Source of the DNA: Novosphingobium sp. MD-1
GTDB lineage: Bacteria > Pseudomonadota > Alphaproteobacteria > Sphingomonadales > Sphingomonadaceae
Reading direction: 5' to 3'
DNA: 64,000 nt
Assembly (NCBI RefSeq): GCF_001014975.1
Contig: NZ_BBXA01000020.1
Location: 186,001 to 250,000, forward strand
Position 1 is the first letter of the stretch, and every line of letters starts with the position of its first letter. This document shows positions 57,194 through 64,000 of the stretch, piece by piece. The notes under the pieces are model-generated. The model saw only the letters and a program-made list of their open reading frames with translations. It made no database searches and had not been told where the DNA came from. The position numbers and the translations under genes are program-made.

Positions 57194-57805
57194 ATGCCAG
57201 ACAACAGGGTGCGGGACCGGCGGCCGGGCCGCCTTTCACGGATCGTGCGGCGCGTGCTGCTGTGGTTCTATCGCCGCCAGGGCTGGAAGGCCGTGGGCAC
57301 TCCGCCCGCCAGCCGGCGTTGCGTGATCATCGCGGCGCCGCACACGTCTAACTGGGATTTCGTCTATTTTCTGGGCCTTGTCGACGCCCTGGGCATCCGG
57401 GCGCATTTCATGGGCAAACGCAGCCTGTTCCGCTGGCCGCTGGGCGGCTTCATGCGCGACATGGGCGGCGTGGCCATCGACCGGTCATCCCGCAACAACA
57501 TGGTCCAGGCGATGGTCGACGAATTCGCCGCACGCGACGAATTCATGCTGACGATCGCCCCCGAAGGCACGCGCGGCGCGGTGCGGCAATGGCGCACGGG
57601 CTTCTATCACATCGCGCTGGGCGCGGGTGTTCCGCTGGTGTGCGGCCTGATGGACTATGGCACCAAGACCGGCGGGCTGGGTCCGGAGATCTGGCCCACC
57701 GGCGATTACCGCGCCGACATGGAGAAGGTGGCGGCCTTCTACCGCAGCGTCACGCCGCGCCACCCCGCAAAGGGACTGACCGATTTCGGCAACCTGGACG
57801 ACTGA
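57194..57805 (+). CDS. 1-acyl-glycerol-3-phosphate acyltransferase-like protein
   Basis: A 203-residue PlsC-family acyltransferase. The catalytic HX4D is HTSNWD (residues 50-55) and the substrate-binding block is IAPEGTRG. A short hydrophobic segment (RRVLLWFYRRQGW) anchors it. The PlsC-type motif FRWPLGGFMRDMGGVAIDR separates them. Small stand-alone members acylate lysophospholipids or ornithine lipids; which one is not visible. GGGGGAGAGG upstream is a strong ribosome site. Divergent from marR. Confidence 0.88.
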   Translation: MPDNRVRDRRPGRLSRIVRRVLLWFYRRQGWKAVGTPPASRRCVIIAAPHTSNWDFVYFLGLVDALGIRAHFMGKRSLFRWPLGGFMRDMGGVAIDRSSRNNMVQAMVDEFAARDEFMLTIAPEGTRGAVRQWRTGFYHIALGAGVPLVCGLMDYGTKTGGLGPEIWPTGDYRADMEKVAAFYRSVTPRHPAKGLTDFGNLDD

Positions 57806-57814
57806 CGCCGCCGG

Positions 57815-59593
57815 TCAGCGCCCGACCGGCGCCGCGCGGACTTCCGCCGGGACCGTGCGCAAGGGCACCGCTTTCACCCAGCTCTCCAGCGCCTCCATGT
57901 CCGTGGGACCGGTCACCGCATCGGGCTTGCCGACGAAGCCCGAGAAGGTGTCGCCACCCAACGCCAGGAAGCCGTTCACGGTGACGCGATAGCGGGCCTT
58001 CAGGTCCAGCGGCTTGCCGTTGAACGTCATCGCCACGATGCGATCGCCGATCGGCCGGCTGCGGTCGAAGCGGAAGCTGAACCCGGCCGAGGGCGAGAGC
58101 ACCTGCTCCGGCCCGTTGGTGTCGAAGCCCTGTTCCAGCGTCGCCTTGATCTCCGCGCCGGTCATCGTCTCGGTAACCACCTCGTTGCCGAACGGCTGCG
58201 TCTGATAGAGATCGCCGAACGTGACCGTGCCGTCGGCCCCCGGCACGATCGGCGCGCGCAGGCCGAACGGGTTCATGAAGGCGATCTGCGCACCGGCGGA
58301 TCGCGTGGCGGCGAGCTGGGCGTCGGCGATCAGGTTGCCCAGCGTGCCACCGAACGCGCTTTCGGCGCCGTCGCCGCGCGTCGCCGGGCCGGAGAGCTTG
58401 CCGATCGGGCGCGTGGTGAAGGCCTTGGACGCATCGACGTAGCGCTTCACGTATTCGAGAATGTCGGCCCGCGGCTGGAACTGCGGATAGAGCGTGGTAT
58501 TTTCGCGCAAGCCGGTGGCCGAGGTATAGGGGATCGACTGCACGATGACGTTGTGCGCCTTCTTCGACACGACCTGGTGCCGCACCGGATCGATCTCCAG
58601 CGTAATGTCGGTCACTTCCTTGCCATAGACGCCCGCGCTGGTGAGCAGGATCGGTTTGGCCGGGTTGATCTTGCCGTAATCGCACACGTATTCCCAATGG
58701 GTGTGCCCGGAAACGACGAGGTCGACGCGGGTGTCCAGCCGATCGAGGATCGGCTTGATATCGCCCACCAGATCATTGCAGCCATTGGGATCGGGCGTGC
58801 CCTTGGTCTTGCCGCCTTCGTGGATCAGCACGACGATGGCGTCCGCCCCCTGCGCCTTGAGCTGCGGAACCGCCGCGTTGATCGTGTCCGCCTCATCGGC
58901 GAACGTGTAACCCCTGATGCCTTCAGGGCTGACCAGATCGACCGTGCCCTTCAACGTCAGGCCAATCACGCCGATCGTCACCTTGCGGCTGCCTTCGCCG
59001 AAGCTCTTGATGCCCGTGGCGGGAAACAGCGTCTTGCCGCTGGCATCCTTCGTGCTTGCGGCGAGATAGCGGAATGTGGCGCCGGTGAATGGTTCGAGCT
59101 GGCAGGGCTGCTTGGCCGTGAACTTCTCGCAGCCCCCGTCCTGCATCCGCCGCAGTTCGCGGGTGCCGCGATCGAATTCGTGGTTGCCCACCGCGTTGAA
59201 ATCGACGCCGATGCGGTTCATCACGCCGATCGTCGGCTCGTCGAGATAGAGCGAGGAGGCTAGTTGCGAGGCCGAGATCATATCGCCGGCCGAAACCGTC
59301 AGATGGTTCGGATATTTCGAGCGGATCGATTCCAGAGCCGAGGCGAACCACGCCGCGCCGCCAGCGGGAACCTGCATCGTTCCGCCCTTGCCGTCTGGCG
59401 CCAGCACGGACTGGCGCGGCGGTTCGAGGCTGCCGTGGAAATCGTTGAACGCGATGATGCCCACTTCGACCGGGCCGGCTTCGGTCACGGCGGGGCTGCC
59501 CGCGCCCGGACCGGTCGAAGCGATCGGACCGGCACAGGCGGAAAGCAATACGGAAACGGTCAGTGCGACCGCACCGCGCAGAACATACGTCAT
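57815..59593 (-). CDS. periplasmic 5'-nucleotidase/UshA-like lipoprotein
   Basis: A 592-residue metallophosphoesterase that should hydrolyse nucleotides or UDP-sugars. Lipobox LLSAC (Cys 20). The N-terminal catalytic domain (about 45-350) shows FNDFHGSLEP (Asp/His), GDMISASQL, GNHEFDRGTRE (Asn-His) and VDLVVSGHTHWEY (His). The C-terminal nucleotide-binding domain (about 400-580) has the LGNLIADAQL and NGFLALGGD blocks. Membrane-anchored in the periplasm. Convergent with the acyltransferase, 9 bases apart. Confidence 0.92.
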   Translation of the reverse strand: MTYVLRGAVALTVSVLLSACAGPIASTGPGAGSPAVTEAGPVEVGIIAFNDFHGSLEPPRQSVLAPDGKGGTMQVPAGGAAWFASALESIRSKYPNHLTVSAGDMISASQLASSLYLDEPTIGVMNRIGVDFNAVGNHEFDRGTRELRRMQDGGCEKFTAKQPCQLEPFTGATFRYLAASTKDASGKTLFPATGIKSFGEGSRKVTIGVIGLTLKGTVDLVSPEGIRGYTFADEADTINAAVPQLKAQGADAIVVLIHEGGKTKGTPDPNGCNDLVGDIKPILDRLDTRVDLVVSGHTHWEYVCDYGKINPAKPILLTSAGVYGKEVTDITLEIDPVRHQVVSKKAHNVIVQSIPYTSATGLRENTTLYPQFQPRADILEYVKRYVDASKAFTTRPIGKLSGPATRGDGAESAFGGTLGNLIADAQLAATRSAGAQIAFMNPFGLRAPIVPGADGTVTFGDLYQTQPFGNEVVTETMTGAEIKATLEQGFDTNGPEQVLSPSAGFSFRFDRSRPIGDRIVAMTFNGKPLDLKARYRVTVNGFLALGGDTFSGFVGKPDAVTGPTDMEALESWVKAVPLRTVPAEVRAAPVGR

Positions 59594-59762
59594 GGGACCC
59601 GAACCTGATTGTCTCTGTTGAAACGATGCAGCGCCTTAGCCGATCGCGATGACGCGATGAAGGCATTCCGCAATGCGGAGCGATTCGTTTTTGCGCGCAA
59701 TTGAAACCGGTGGGGCGCGTCCCTAGAATCGGATAAAGACACGCCGGGAGGAATCCAAAGCG

Positions 59763-60398
59763 ATGGCCAGTGCCTCAGGAAACGCCGACGACCAGCGCGA
59801 ACGCCTTGTCACCCTTGCCCGCGCCATCATCGAGGAGCGCGGCGGATCGGGGCTGACCATGCATGAACTGGCCGCGCGCGCCGGAATATCCCCCGCCGTG
59901 CTGGGCCGCTACTTCGACGGCAAGGACGCGCTGATGGAGGCGGTGGCCGAATTCTGGTTCCGCCCCAAGGTCGCCATCATGGAAGAAGTGCTTGCCAGCG
60001 ATCTTCCGCCCCGACGCAAGATGTACGAATTCTTCGCGCGGCGCTTCATCTCGATGCGCAAGGGGTATGATGCCGATCCCACCGCGTTCCGCATGTATGT
60101 GGAGATCGGCGAGGAACACTTCGAGCAAGTGCGCAGCTATGTCGATCTGGCCGATCACTATCTGGGCGTGATCATCGGAGAGGCGATGGGCGAAGGCTTT
60201 TTCCCCGGACTGGGCGTGGACGAAACCATCAGCCTGGTGAACCAGATGGTCGCGCCCTATTGCTCGATCCCCACCATGATCATGCTGATGGAGCGGCTGA
60301 GCGAGGAAAAGCTCGCGCGGATCATCGATGCGGTGTTCGATGGCCTTTCCGCGCAGGACCGGGGCGCCAAAGGGCTGACCGGGCTGCGCGCCGCCTGA
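59763..60398 (+). CDS. TetR-family regulator
   Basis: A 211-residue repressor-type protein. The helix-turn-helix (about 15-60) reads GLTMHELAARAGISPAVLGRYFDGKDALMEAV. The rest is the ligand/dimer domain, ending near LDGLSAQ-like helix text (AVFDGLSAQDRGAKG). GGGAGGAA lies 11 bases before the ATG. No nearby gene is an obvious target: downstream is the convergent DUF486 gene 3 bases away, and upstream the divergent nucleotidase. Confidence 0.9.
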   Translation: MASASGNADDQRERLVTLARAIIEERGGSGLTMHELAARAGISPAVLGRYFDGKDALMEAVAEFWFRPKVAIMEEVLASDLPPRRKMYEFFARRFISMRKGYDADPTAFRMYVEIGEEHFEQVRSYVDLADHYLGVIIGEAMGEGFFPGLGVDETISLVNQMVAPYCSIPTMIMLMERLSEEKLARIIDAVFDGLSAQDRGAKGLTGLRAA

Positions 60399-60401
60399 CG
60401 G

Positions 60402-60749
60402 CTACTTCCCGACGAACAGGAAGCCCACCGCCCCCATCAGGCAGGCGAAGGCGGCGAAATGGCGCCAGTGCAGCGGTTCGCCCAGCACGAACACCATGAA
60501 CAGGCCGAACACCACCAGCGCGATCGCTTCCTGCACCACTTTGAGCTGCCCCGCGCTCCAGCCATGGGCATAGCCGATGCGGTTGGCCGGCACGGCAAGC
60601 GAATATTCAACCAGCGCCAGCCCCCACGAAATCGCGATGACCATCACCACCGGCCGCGCCTCGGCCACTTGCGGGCCGCCGCGCAGGTGCCAGTACCATG
60701 CCGTCGTCATGAACAGGTTGGACAGCGACAGCAGCAGGATCGTCTGCAT
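60402..60749 (-). CDS. DMT-type small membrane protein (DUF486)
   Basis: A 115-residue protein with four membrane helices (LLLSLSNLFMTTAWYWH, VVMVIAISWGLALVEYSLAV, AIALVVFGLFMVFVLG, FAAFACLMGAVGFLFVGK). The block NRIGYAHGWSAGQLKVVQEAIAL matches DUF486 of the drug/metabolite-transporter superfamily. Substrate unknown. It follows the 3-hydroxybutyryl-CoA dehydrogenase gene by 6 bases on the minus strand, so probably one transcript. Confidence 0.88.
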   Translation of the reverse strand: MQTILLLSLSNLFMTTAWYWHLRGGPQVAEARPVVMVIAISWGLALVEYSLAVPANRIGYAHGWSAGQLKVVQEAIALVVFGLFMVFVLGEPLHWRHFAAFACLMGAVGFLFVGK

Positions 60750-60755
60750 GGCGGG

Positions 60756-61625
60756 TCAGCGAGTCGGCACGGGTTCCGCGCCCGCATAGTCGTAGAACCC
60801 GCGTCCGGTCTTGCGGCCGAGCCAGCCGGCTTCCACGTATTTCACCAGCAGCGGCGCGGGGCGGTACTTGGGATCGCCGGTCGAATGGAACAGCACGCGG
60901 CAGATTTCCAGGCAGGTATCCAGGCCGATGAAATCCGCCAGCTGCAAAGGCCCCATCGGGTGATTCAGCCCCAGCCGGCAGCCCTTGTCGATATCCGCGA
61001 CCGAAGCCGTGCCCGCGCCCAGCACAAACGCCGCCTCGTTCAGCATCGGCACCAGGATGCGGTTGACGACGAAGCCCGCCTCGTCCTCCGACTGCACGAC
61101 CTGCTTGCCCAGCGTTTCGGCGAAGGCGCGCATCCGCGTCACCGTATCGGCGGACGTCGCCAGCCCCGGAATCACCTCGATCAACTGCATGACCGGCACC
61201 GGGTTGAAGAAGTGCAGACCAACGAAGCGCGCCGGATCAGGCGACGCGGCGGCCATGCGCGTGATCGGGATCGAGCTGGTGTTGCTCGCCATGATGGCGT
61301 TCGCGGCGAGCACTTTGCCGGCGCTTTCGAAAATGCGGCGCTTGATCTCCTCACGCTCGGTCGCGGCCTCGATGATCAGTTCCGCATCGGCCATGGGGGC
61401 ATAATCCGCCACCGGCGTGATCAGCGCGACGGCGGCGTCCGCGGCGGCGGCGGGGATCTTTTCCTTTTCCACCAGCCGGGCCAGCGCCTTGGCGATACGG
61501 TCCTTCGCCTTTTCGGCGAGCGCGAGGTCCACGTCCGACAACAGCACCGGAATGCCGGCCTGCGCGACCACCTGGGTAATGCCGGAGCCCATCTGCCCCG
61601 CACCGATCACCGCGACTTTCTGCAT
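60756..61625 (-). CDS. hbd: 3-hydroxybutyryl-CoA dehydrogenase
   Basis: A 289-residue NAD-dependent enzyme (PaaH/Hbd type) that oxidises 3-hydroxyacyl-CoA to 3-ketoacyl-CoA. N-terminal nucleotide fold: [20 protein letters not shown]. The catalytic His/Glu region is [20 protein letters not shown], and the C-terminal domain carries [17 protein letters not shown] and [25 protein letters not shown] chose the ATG at 61625 ([10 protein letters not shown]). It fits with scoAB and the thiolase for short-chain acyl-CoA use, although far apart. Confidence 0.95.
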   Translation of the reverse strand: MQKVAVIGAGQMGSGITQVVAQAGIPVLLSDVDLALAEKAKDRIAKALARLVEKEKIPAAAADAAVALITPVADYAPMADAELIIEAATEREEIKRRIFESAGKVLAANAIMASNTSSIPITRMAAASPDPARFVGLHFFNPVPVMQLIEVIPGLATSADTVTRMRAFAETLGKQVVQSEDEAGFVVNRILVPMLNEAAFVLGAGTASVADIDKGCRLGLNHPMGPLQLADFIGLDTCLEICRVLFHSTGDPKYRPAPLLVKYVEAGWLGRKTGRGFYDYAGAEPVPTR

Positions 61626-61700
61626 GGCTGCCTTCTCCATAGCCGATGGAATGCGCCCTAGGGACAGGACCCGCTACTGGCAACGCCCATAGCAACCGGG

Positions 61701-62264
61701 CTATGACCGGTTCGCGCCCGGCACCCACAGCGGATCGGCGCCGGCATTGAGCGCGCGGGCCAGCACGAACAGATAGTCCGACAGGCGGTTGAGATAGGCC
61801 AGCGCGGCCGGGTTGACCGGCTCTTCCGCCGCCAGCGCCACCCCGGCCCGCTCCGCGCGCCGCGCGATCGCGCGCGCCACATGGACCCGTGCCGCCGCTT
61901 CGCTTCCGCCGGGCAGAATGAAGCTGGTCAGCGGCGGCAGGCTCTCGTTCAGCACGTCGATCGCCTGTTCCAGCCACGCCACCTGCGCCGGAACGATGCG
62001 CAGCACCATCTCGGACGGGGTGAAATCCTCGCCCGGAGTCGCCAGATCGGCGCCGAGATCGAACAGGTCGTTCTGGATGCGATGCAGGTCGCGCGCGGTT
62101 GCCTCCGGCGCGGCCACGGCGGCAAGGCCGATGGCGCTGTTCGCCTCGTCCACTTCGCCGATCGCGATCATGCGCGGATCGTGCTTCGCGCGGCGCGACC
62201 CATCGACCAGCCCCGTGGTGCCGTCATCGCCCGTGCGGGTGTAGATCTTGTTGAGTTTCACCAT
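61701..62264 (-). CDS. cob(I)alamin adenosyltransferase, PduO type
   Basis: A 187-residue trimeric enzyme making adenosylcobalamin. N-terminal KIYTRTGDDGTTGLVDGSR is the ATP-binding motif, and GEVDEANSAIG and FDLGADLATPG follow; RARAERAGV-like helix (ARAIARRAERAGVAL) and NRLSDYLFVLAR are the other conserved parts. It points to a coenzyme-B12-dependent enzyme such as methylmalonyl-CoA mutase, not in the window. It starts 36 bases after the HIG1-type gene and ends 75 before hbd. Confidence 0.94.
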   Translation of the reverse strand: MVKLNKIYTRTGDDGTTGLVDGSRRAKHDPRMIAIGEVDEANSAIGLAAVAAPEATARDLHRIQNDLFDLGADLATPGEDFTPSEMVLRIVPAQVAWLEQAIDVLNESLPPLTSFILPGGSEAAARVHVARAIARRAERAGVALAAEEPVNPAALAYLNRLSDYLFVLARALNAGADPLWVPGANRS

Positions 62265-62300
62265 CGCTGCAAGTCCGGTGCCGGCGGCTTCGTGACGGGA

Positions 62301-62531
62301 TCAGCGCGAAGCGGCGAGCAGGATCACCACGACCAGAACCGCCAGCCCCTGATACTTGATGCGGTTGAACATCATCTTGTTCTGCAGGAGCTGCATTTCG
62401 GTCGCGCCTTGCTGGTCGCCGCGCTCCAGATCCTCGCGCGTGGACTTCAGGAAGGCGATGATGCCGCGCACCAGCGAGATGACCGCCATGGCCATCAGCA
62501 CGATCAGCAGCGGGATCAGGACATACTTCAT
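62301..62531 (-). CDS. HIG1-type twin transmembrane protein
   Basis: A 76-residue protein with two membrane helices (about 2-28 and 60-74) joined by a charged loop that ends in QNKMMFNRIKYQG. This matches the HIG1/twin-TM Q(I/V)x3(R/H)xRx3Q signature at Q, R and Q, but the middle basic residue is Phe. HIG1 proteins in mitochondria associate with respiratory complexes; bacterial roles are not settled. Its ATG overlaps the gluQRS stop (ATGA at 62528-62531). Confidence 0.8.
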   Translation of the reverse strand: MKYVLIPLLIVLMAMAVISLVRGIIAFLKSTREDLERGDQQGATEMQLLQNKMMFNRIKYQGLAVLVVVILLAASR

Positions 62532-63388
62532 GGCGCTTGGTTTACGTATTCGGAGAGTGAAATACCAGTGTCAAAAAGGGCAGCGCGCAGATCGGCGGCC
62601 AGCGCGATGCCATCCTCCCCCGAAAGCCGGCGGTCCGTGAGCGAGGGCGCCCCCCGCCGCTTGGCCAGCTTGCGCCCGTCCGCTTCCACCAGCACGGGGT
62701 GGTGATGCCACACCGGCACGGGAAGACCGAGCAAGGCCTGCAACAGCCGGTGGACGTGAGTCGCCGCGAACAGGTCCGCCCCGCGCGTGACCACGGTGAT
62801 CCCGTCGGCCGCATCGTCCACCGTCGCGGCAAGATGGTAGCTTGCCGGCGCATCCTTGCGCCACAGCACCACATCGCCGAACGCGCCGGGCCGCGCCTGC
62901 TGCGGTCCACGCCGCTCGTCATGCCAGGCGAGGTCGCCGGCGGCGGCCATGGCGCGCTCCATGTCGAGCCGCCACGCCACATCGGGTCCGGGTTCGACCG
63001 GATGCTTCCGTCCTGTTCCCGGCCTGCATGTGCCGGGATAGACCGGGCCATCCGGACCCTGCCTTGTCGCCCGGGCGGCAATTTCGGCGCGCGTGCAGCG
63101 ACAGGGATAGAGCAGCCCCGCCGCGCGCAGCGTGTCAGCCGCAGCGGCATAGGTGGCGATGCGCTGCGACTGGGGCGGGACTTCGCGCCACGCCAGTCCC
63201 AGCCAGGCAAGGTCGGCGCGGAACGCTGCCGCCAGTTCCGGGCGGCTGCGCGCGCCGTCGATGTCCTCGATGCGCAGCAGGAACGCGCCCTGATCCCGCG
63301 CCGCGCGATCCTGCGCGACGATCGCGGCATAGGCATGCCCCAGGTGGAGCGGGCCGTTGGGGCTGGGGGCGAAGCGGGTGACGGTCAC
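62528..63388 (-). CDS. gluQ: glutamyl-Q tRNA(Asp) synthetase
   Basis: A truncated GluRS-like enzyme of 286 residues that attaches glutamate to queuosine of tRNA-Asp. It has the HIGH motif in RFAPSPNGPLHLGHAYA, the zinc-binding cluster CRCTRAEIAAR and YPGTCR (Cys pair, then Tyr and Cys), and the degenerate KMSKS loop DGRKLAKRRG; it lacks the anticodon domain. The start is uncertain: no ATG exists, and I prefer the GTG at 63388, giving MTVTRFAPSPNG. A TTG at 63424 is possible. The HIG1-type and cobalamin genes follow on the same transcript. Confidence 0.9.
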   Translation of the reverse strand: MTVTRFAPSPNGPLHLGHAYAAIVAQDRAARDQGAFLLRIEDIDGARSRPELAAAFRADLAWLGLAWREVPPQSQRIATYAAAADTLRAAGLLYPCRCTRAEIAARATRQGPDGPVYPGTCRPGTGRKHPVEPGPDVAWRLDMERAMAAAGDLAWHDERRGPQQARPGAFGDVVLWRKDAPASYHLAATVDDAADGITVVTRGADLFAATHVHRLLQALLGLPVPVWHHHPVLVEADGRKLAKRRGAPSLTDRRLSGEDGIALAADLRAALFDTGISLSEYVNQAP

Positions 63389-63475
63389 ACTCCGCTGGTG
63401 TCCGCGTGCGGGCGGTTTCGTCAAGCATTGACGGCAAAGGCCGGCGCTTGCCCCTCAAACGAATCGCGCACAAAC

Positions 63476-63507
63476 AAAACGGCCGCCCCACCGGGGCAGC
63501 CGCTTTT
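63476..63507. terminator. bidirectional intrinsic terminator
   Basis: CGGCCGCCCC (63480-63489) and GGGGCAGCCG (63493-63502) pair with one mismatch and a 3-base loop. AAAA precedes and TTTT follows, so both strands end in a T-run. On the minus strand it terminates the small-peptide gene. Confidence 0.8.
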
Positions 63508-63539
63508 GTCGGTAGCGCTGTATTGGCTGTGCCGTCGGC

Positions 63540-63623
63540 TCAGGCGAGCGTGACGGTGAACATCATTCCGCTGAGGCCAGCGGCAAGGATGATCGGCAGC
63601 GCGTAAGTCGCAAAGCTGCGCAT
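63540..63623 (-). CDS. 27-residue single-helix membrane peptide
   Basis: A tiny gene supported by an AGGAGG ribosome site ending 7 bases before the ATG at 63623, the strongest such site I found here. The product MRSFATYALPIILAAGLSGM continues with MFTVTLA: a short basic start and one hydrophobic helix, so it should sit in the inner membrane. A longer frame starts further upstream (63782), but the ribosome site decides for this start. It is followed by a strong terminator and preceded by a leader with a hairpin and a promoter-like region. Function unknown; it resembles regulatory membrane peptides in size only. Confidence 0.7.
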   Translation of the reverse strand: MRSFATYALPIILAAGLSGMMFTVTLA

Positions 63624-63662
63624 GGTATACCTCCTGTTATGGTGTACCTTCGCAGACATCCT

Positions 63663-63714
63663 CTCGGTTTCGAGGAAGCGCCGGCAGGGTGGGCTGGAGC
63701 TTTTTCGAACCGAG
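63663..63714 (-). promoter_or_regulatory. leader hairpin of the 27-residue peptide gene
   Basis: CTCGGTTTCGAGGAAGC (63663-63679) pairs with GCTTTTTCGAACCGAG (63699-63714) through 7, 3 and 4 base pairs with a bulge and a two-base mismatch. It would lie in the roughly 90-base 5' leader on the minus strand, 40 bases before the start codon. Confidence 0.45.
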
Positions 63715-63721
63715 GCGCGCA

Positions 63722-63739
63722 ATACGCCAATTGACGTAT
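63722..63739. promoter_or_regulatory. 18-bp palindrome between putative -35 and -10
   Basis: ATACGCCAATTGACGTAT is an almost perfect palindrome (ATACGYCAATTGRCGTAT). On the minus strand TTGCAG (63746-63741) is a -35 candidate and TATTGC a weak -10 (63724-63719), so the palindrome fills the spacer, the classic place for a repressor. The DNA further upstream to the guaA start holds nothing I recognise. Confidence 0.5.
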
Positions 63740-63858
63740 GCTGCAAGTGCGAAGCAAGCACCCATGATTGCATGTAACGCAACTGTAATAATCGCGAACA
63801 ATCGCTTTGAGGGACGCGACGGCTGGACAGAAACCGGCCCTCCCCTTATCGGCCTGCC

Positions 63859-64000
63859 ATGAGCATCGAGCCTTCCGAATCCATCCTCATCGTCGATTTC
63901 GGCAGCCAGGTCACGCAGCTGATCGCCCGGCGTGTGCGCGAAGCCGGGGTCTATTCCGAAATCGCGCCGTTCACGCAGGCCGAAGCCGCGTTCCAGCGGA
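63859..64000 (+). CDS. guaA: GMP synthase (glutamine-hydrolysing), 3' truncated by window edge
   Basis: The N-terminal 47 residues of GMP synthase are visible: [20 protein letters not shown], then [15 protein letters not shown]. The segment [16 protein letters not shown] is the start of the class I glutamine amidotransferase domain; the catalytic Cys, the ATP pyrophosphatase domain and the C-terminal dimer domain lie beyond the window. The enzyme makes GMP from XMP in the cytoplasm. It is divergent from the 27-residue peptide locus. Confidence 0.95.
   Translation, partial: MSIEPSESILIVDFGSQVTQLIARRVREAGVYSEIAPFTQAEAAFQR

Overview
The window is a GC-rich chromosomal segment of an alphaproteobacterium. 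The best guess is a sphingomonad (Novosphingobium, Sphingobium or a close relative). I base this on the GC-rich coding sequence, the order rpmH-rnpA-yidD-yidC-engB, the secB / Tim44-like / mltA / smr / dapE neighbourhood, a HIG1-type twin-membrane protein, many acyl-CoA genes, and a 'CCGTTCATGCTGGGC' palindromic repeat. The genus is inferred, not proven. The segment is densely packed core and semi-core genome. I see no insertion sequence, prophage, integron, CRISPR array, tRNA or rRNA.

Layout. Positions 2-3484 hold an acyl-CoA catabolic trio: a thiolase cut by the window start, an acyl-CoA dehydrogenase and a hot-dog hydratase. 3528-7674 (minus) carries ArfB, an RluA-type pseudouridine synthase, an aromatic or aspartate aminotransferase and a fused PabB-PabC protein for folate synthesis. 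7795-12165 has a HerA-type ATPase and a large secreted M1 aminopeptidase. 12311-15218 (minus) is a two-component system downstream of a secreted four-EF-hand protein. 15462-20677 has a cupin/VOC pair, divergent aminopeptidase P and oligopeptidase B, and a thioesterase. 20814-21588 is a compact operon of three overlapping small genes of unknown function. 21627-25478 has a membrane diguanylate cyclase, alanine dehydrogenase with a divergent Lrp-type regulator, and a small orphan protein.

25754-33559 carries FtsK, a ThiE/TenI-like protein, YggS, a DUF4136 lipoprotein, TrpS, MurJ and SecB. 33824-38961 carries a Tim44-like protein, MltA, Smr, DapE, a GST and an outer-membrane barrel. 39231-42592 is the minus-strand operon rpmH-rnpA-yidD-yidC-engB. 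42798-46501 has an HWE-type sensor kinase and a bacterial Cdc48-like double AAA ATPase. 46502-46902 is a 401-base gap with an AT-rich island and a probable small RNA ending in a strong terminator. 46903-53958 has a COG3650 lipoprotein, a tandem universal stress protein, a HAD hydrolase, a LysR regulator divergent from succinyl-CoA:3-ketoacid CoA-transferase (scoAB), a glutathione peroxidase, a GST, DUF983 and a ferritin-like protein. 53968-57072 is a MarR-EmrA-EmrB efflux operon with a visible operator. 57194-63388 has an acyltransferase, a 5'-nucleotidase lipoprotein, a TetR regulator, DUF486, 3-hydroxybutyryl-CoA dehydrogenase, cobalamin adenosyltransferase, the HIG1-type protein and GluQRS. 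A 27-residue membrane peptide with its own leader, putative operator and terminator follows, and the start of guaA ends the window.

The metabolic theme is acyl-CoA turnover (thiolase, dehydrogenase, hydratase, CoA-transferase, hydroxybutyryl-CoA dehydrogenase, thioesterase, cobalamin adenosyltransferase) set among envelope-biogenesis and translation housekeeping genes. The least explained parts are the three-gene small-protein operon, the small-RNA locus at about 46.7 kb, the 27-residue peptide locus at 63.6 kb and several strong intergenic palindromes.
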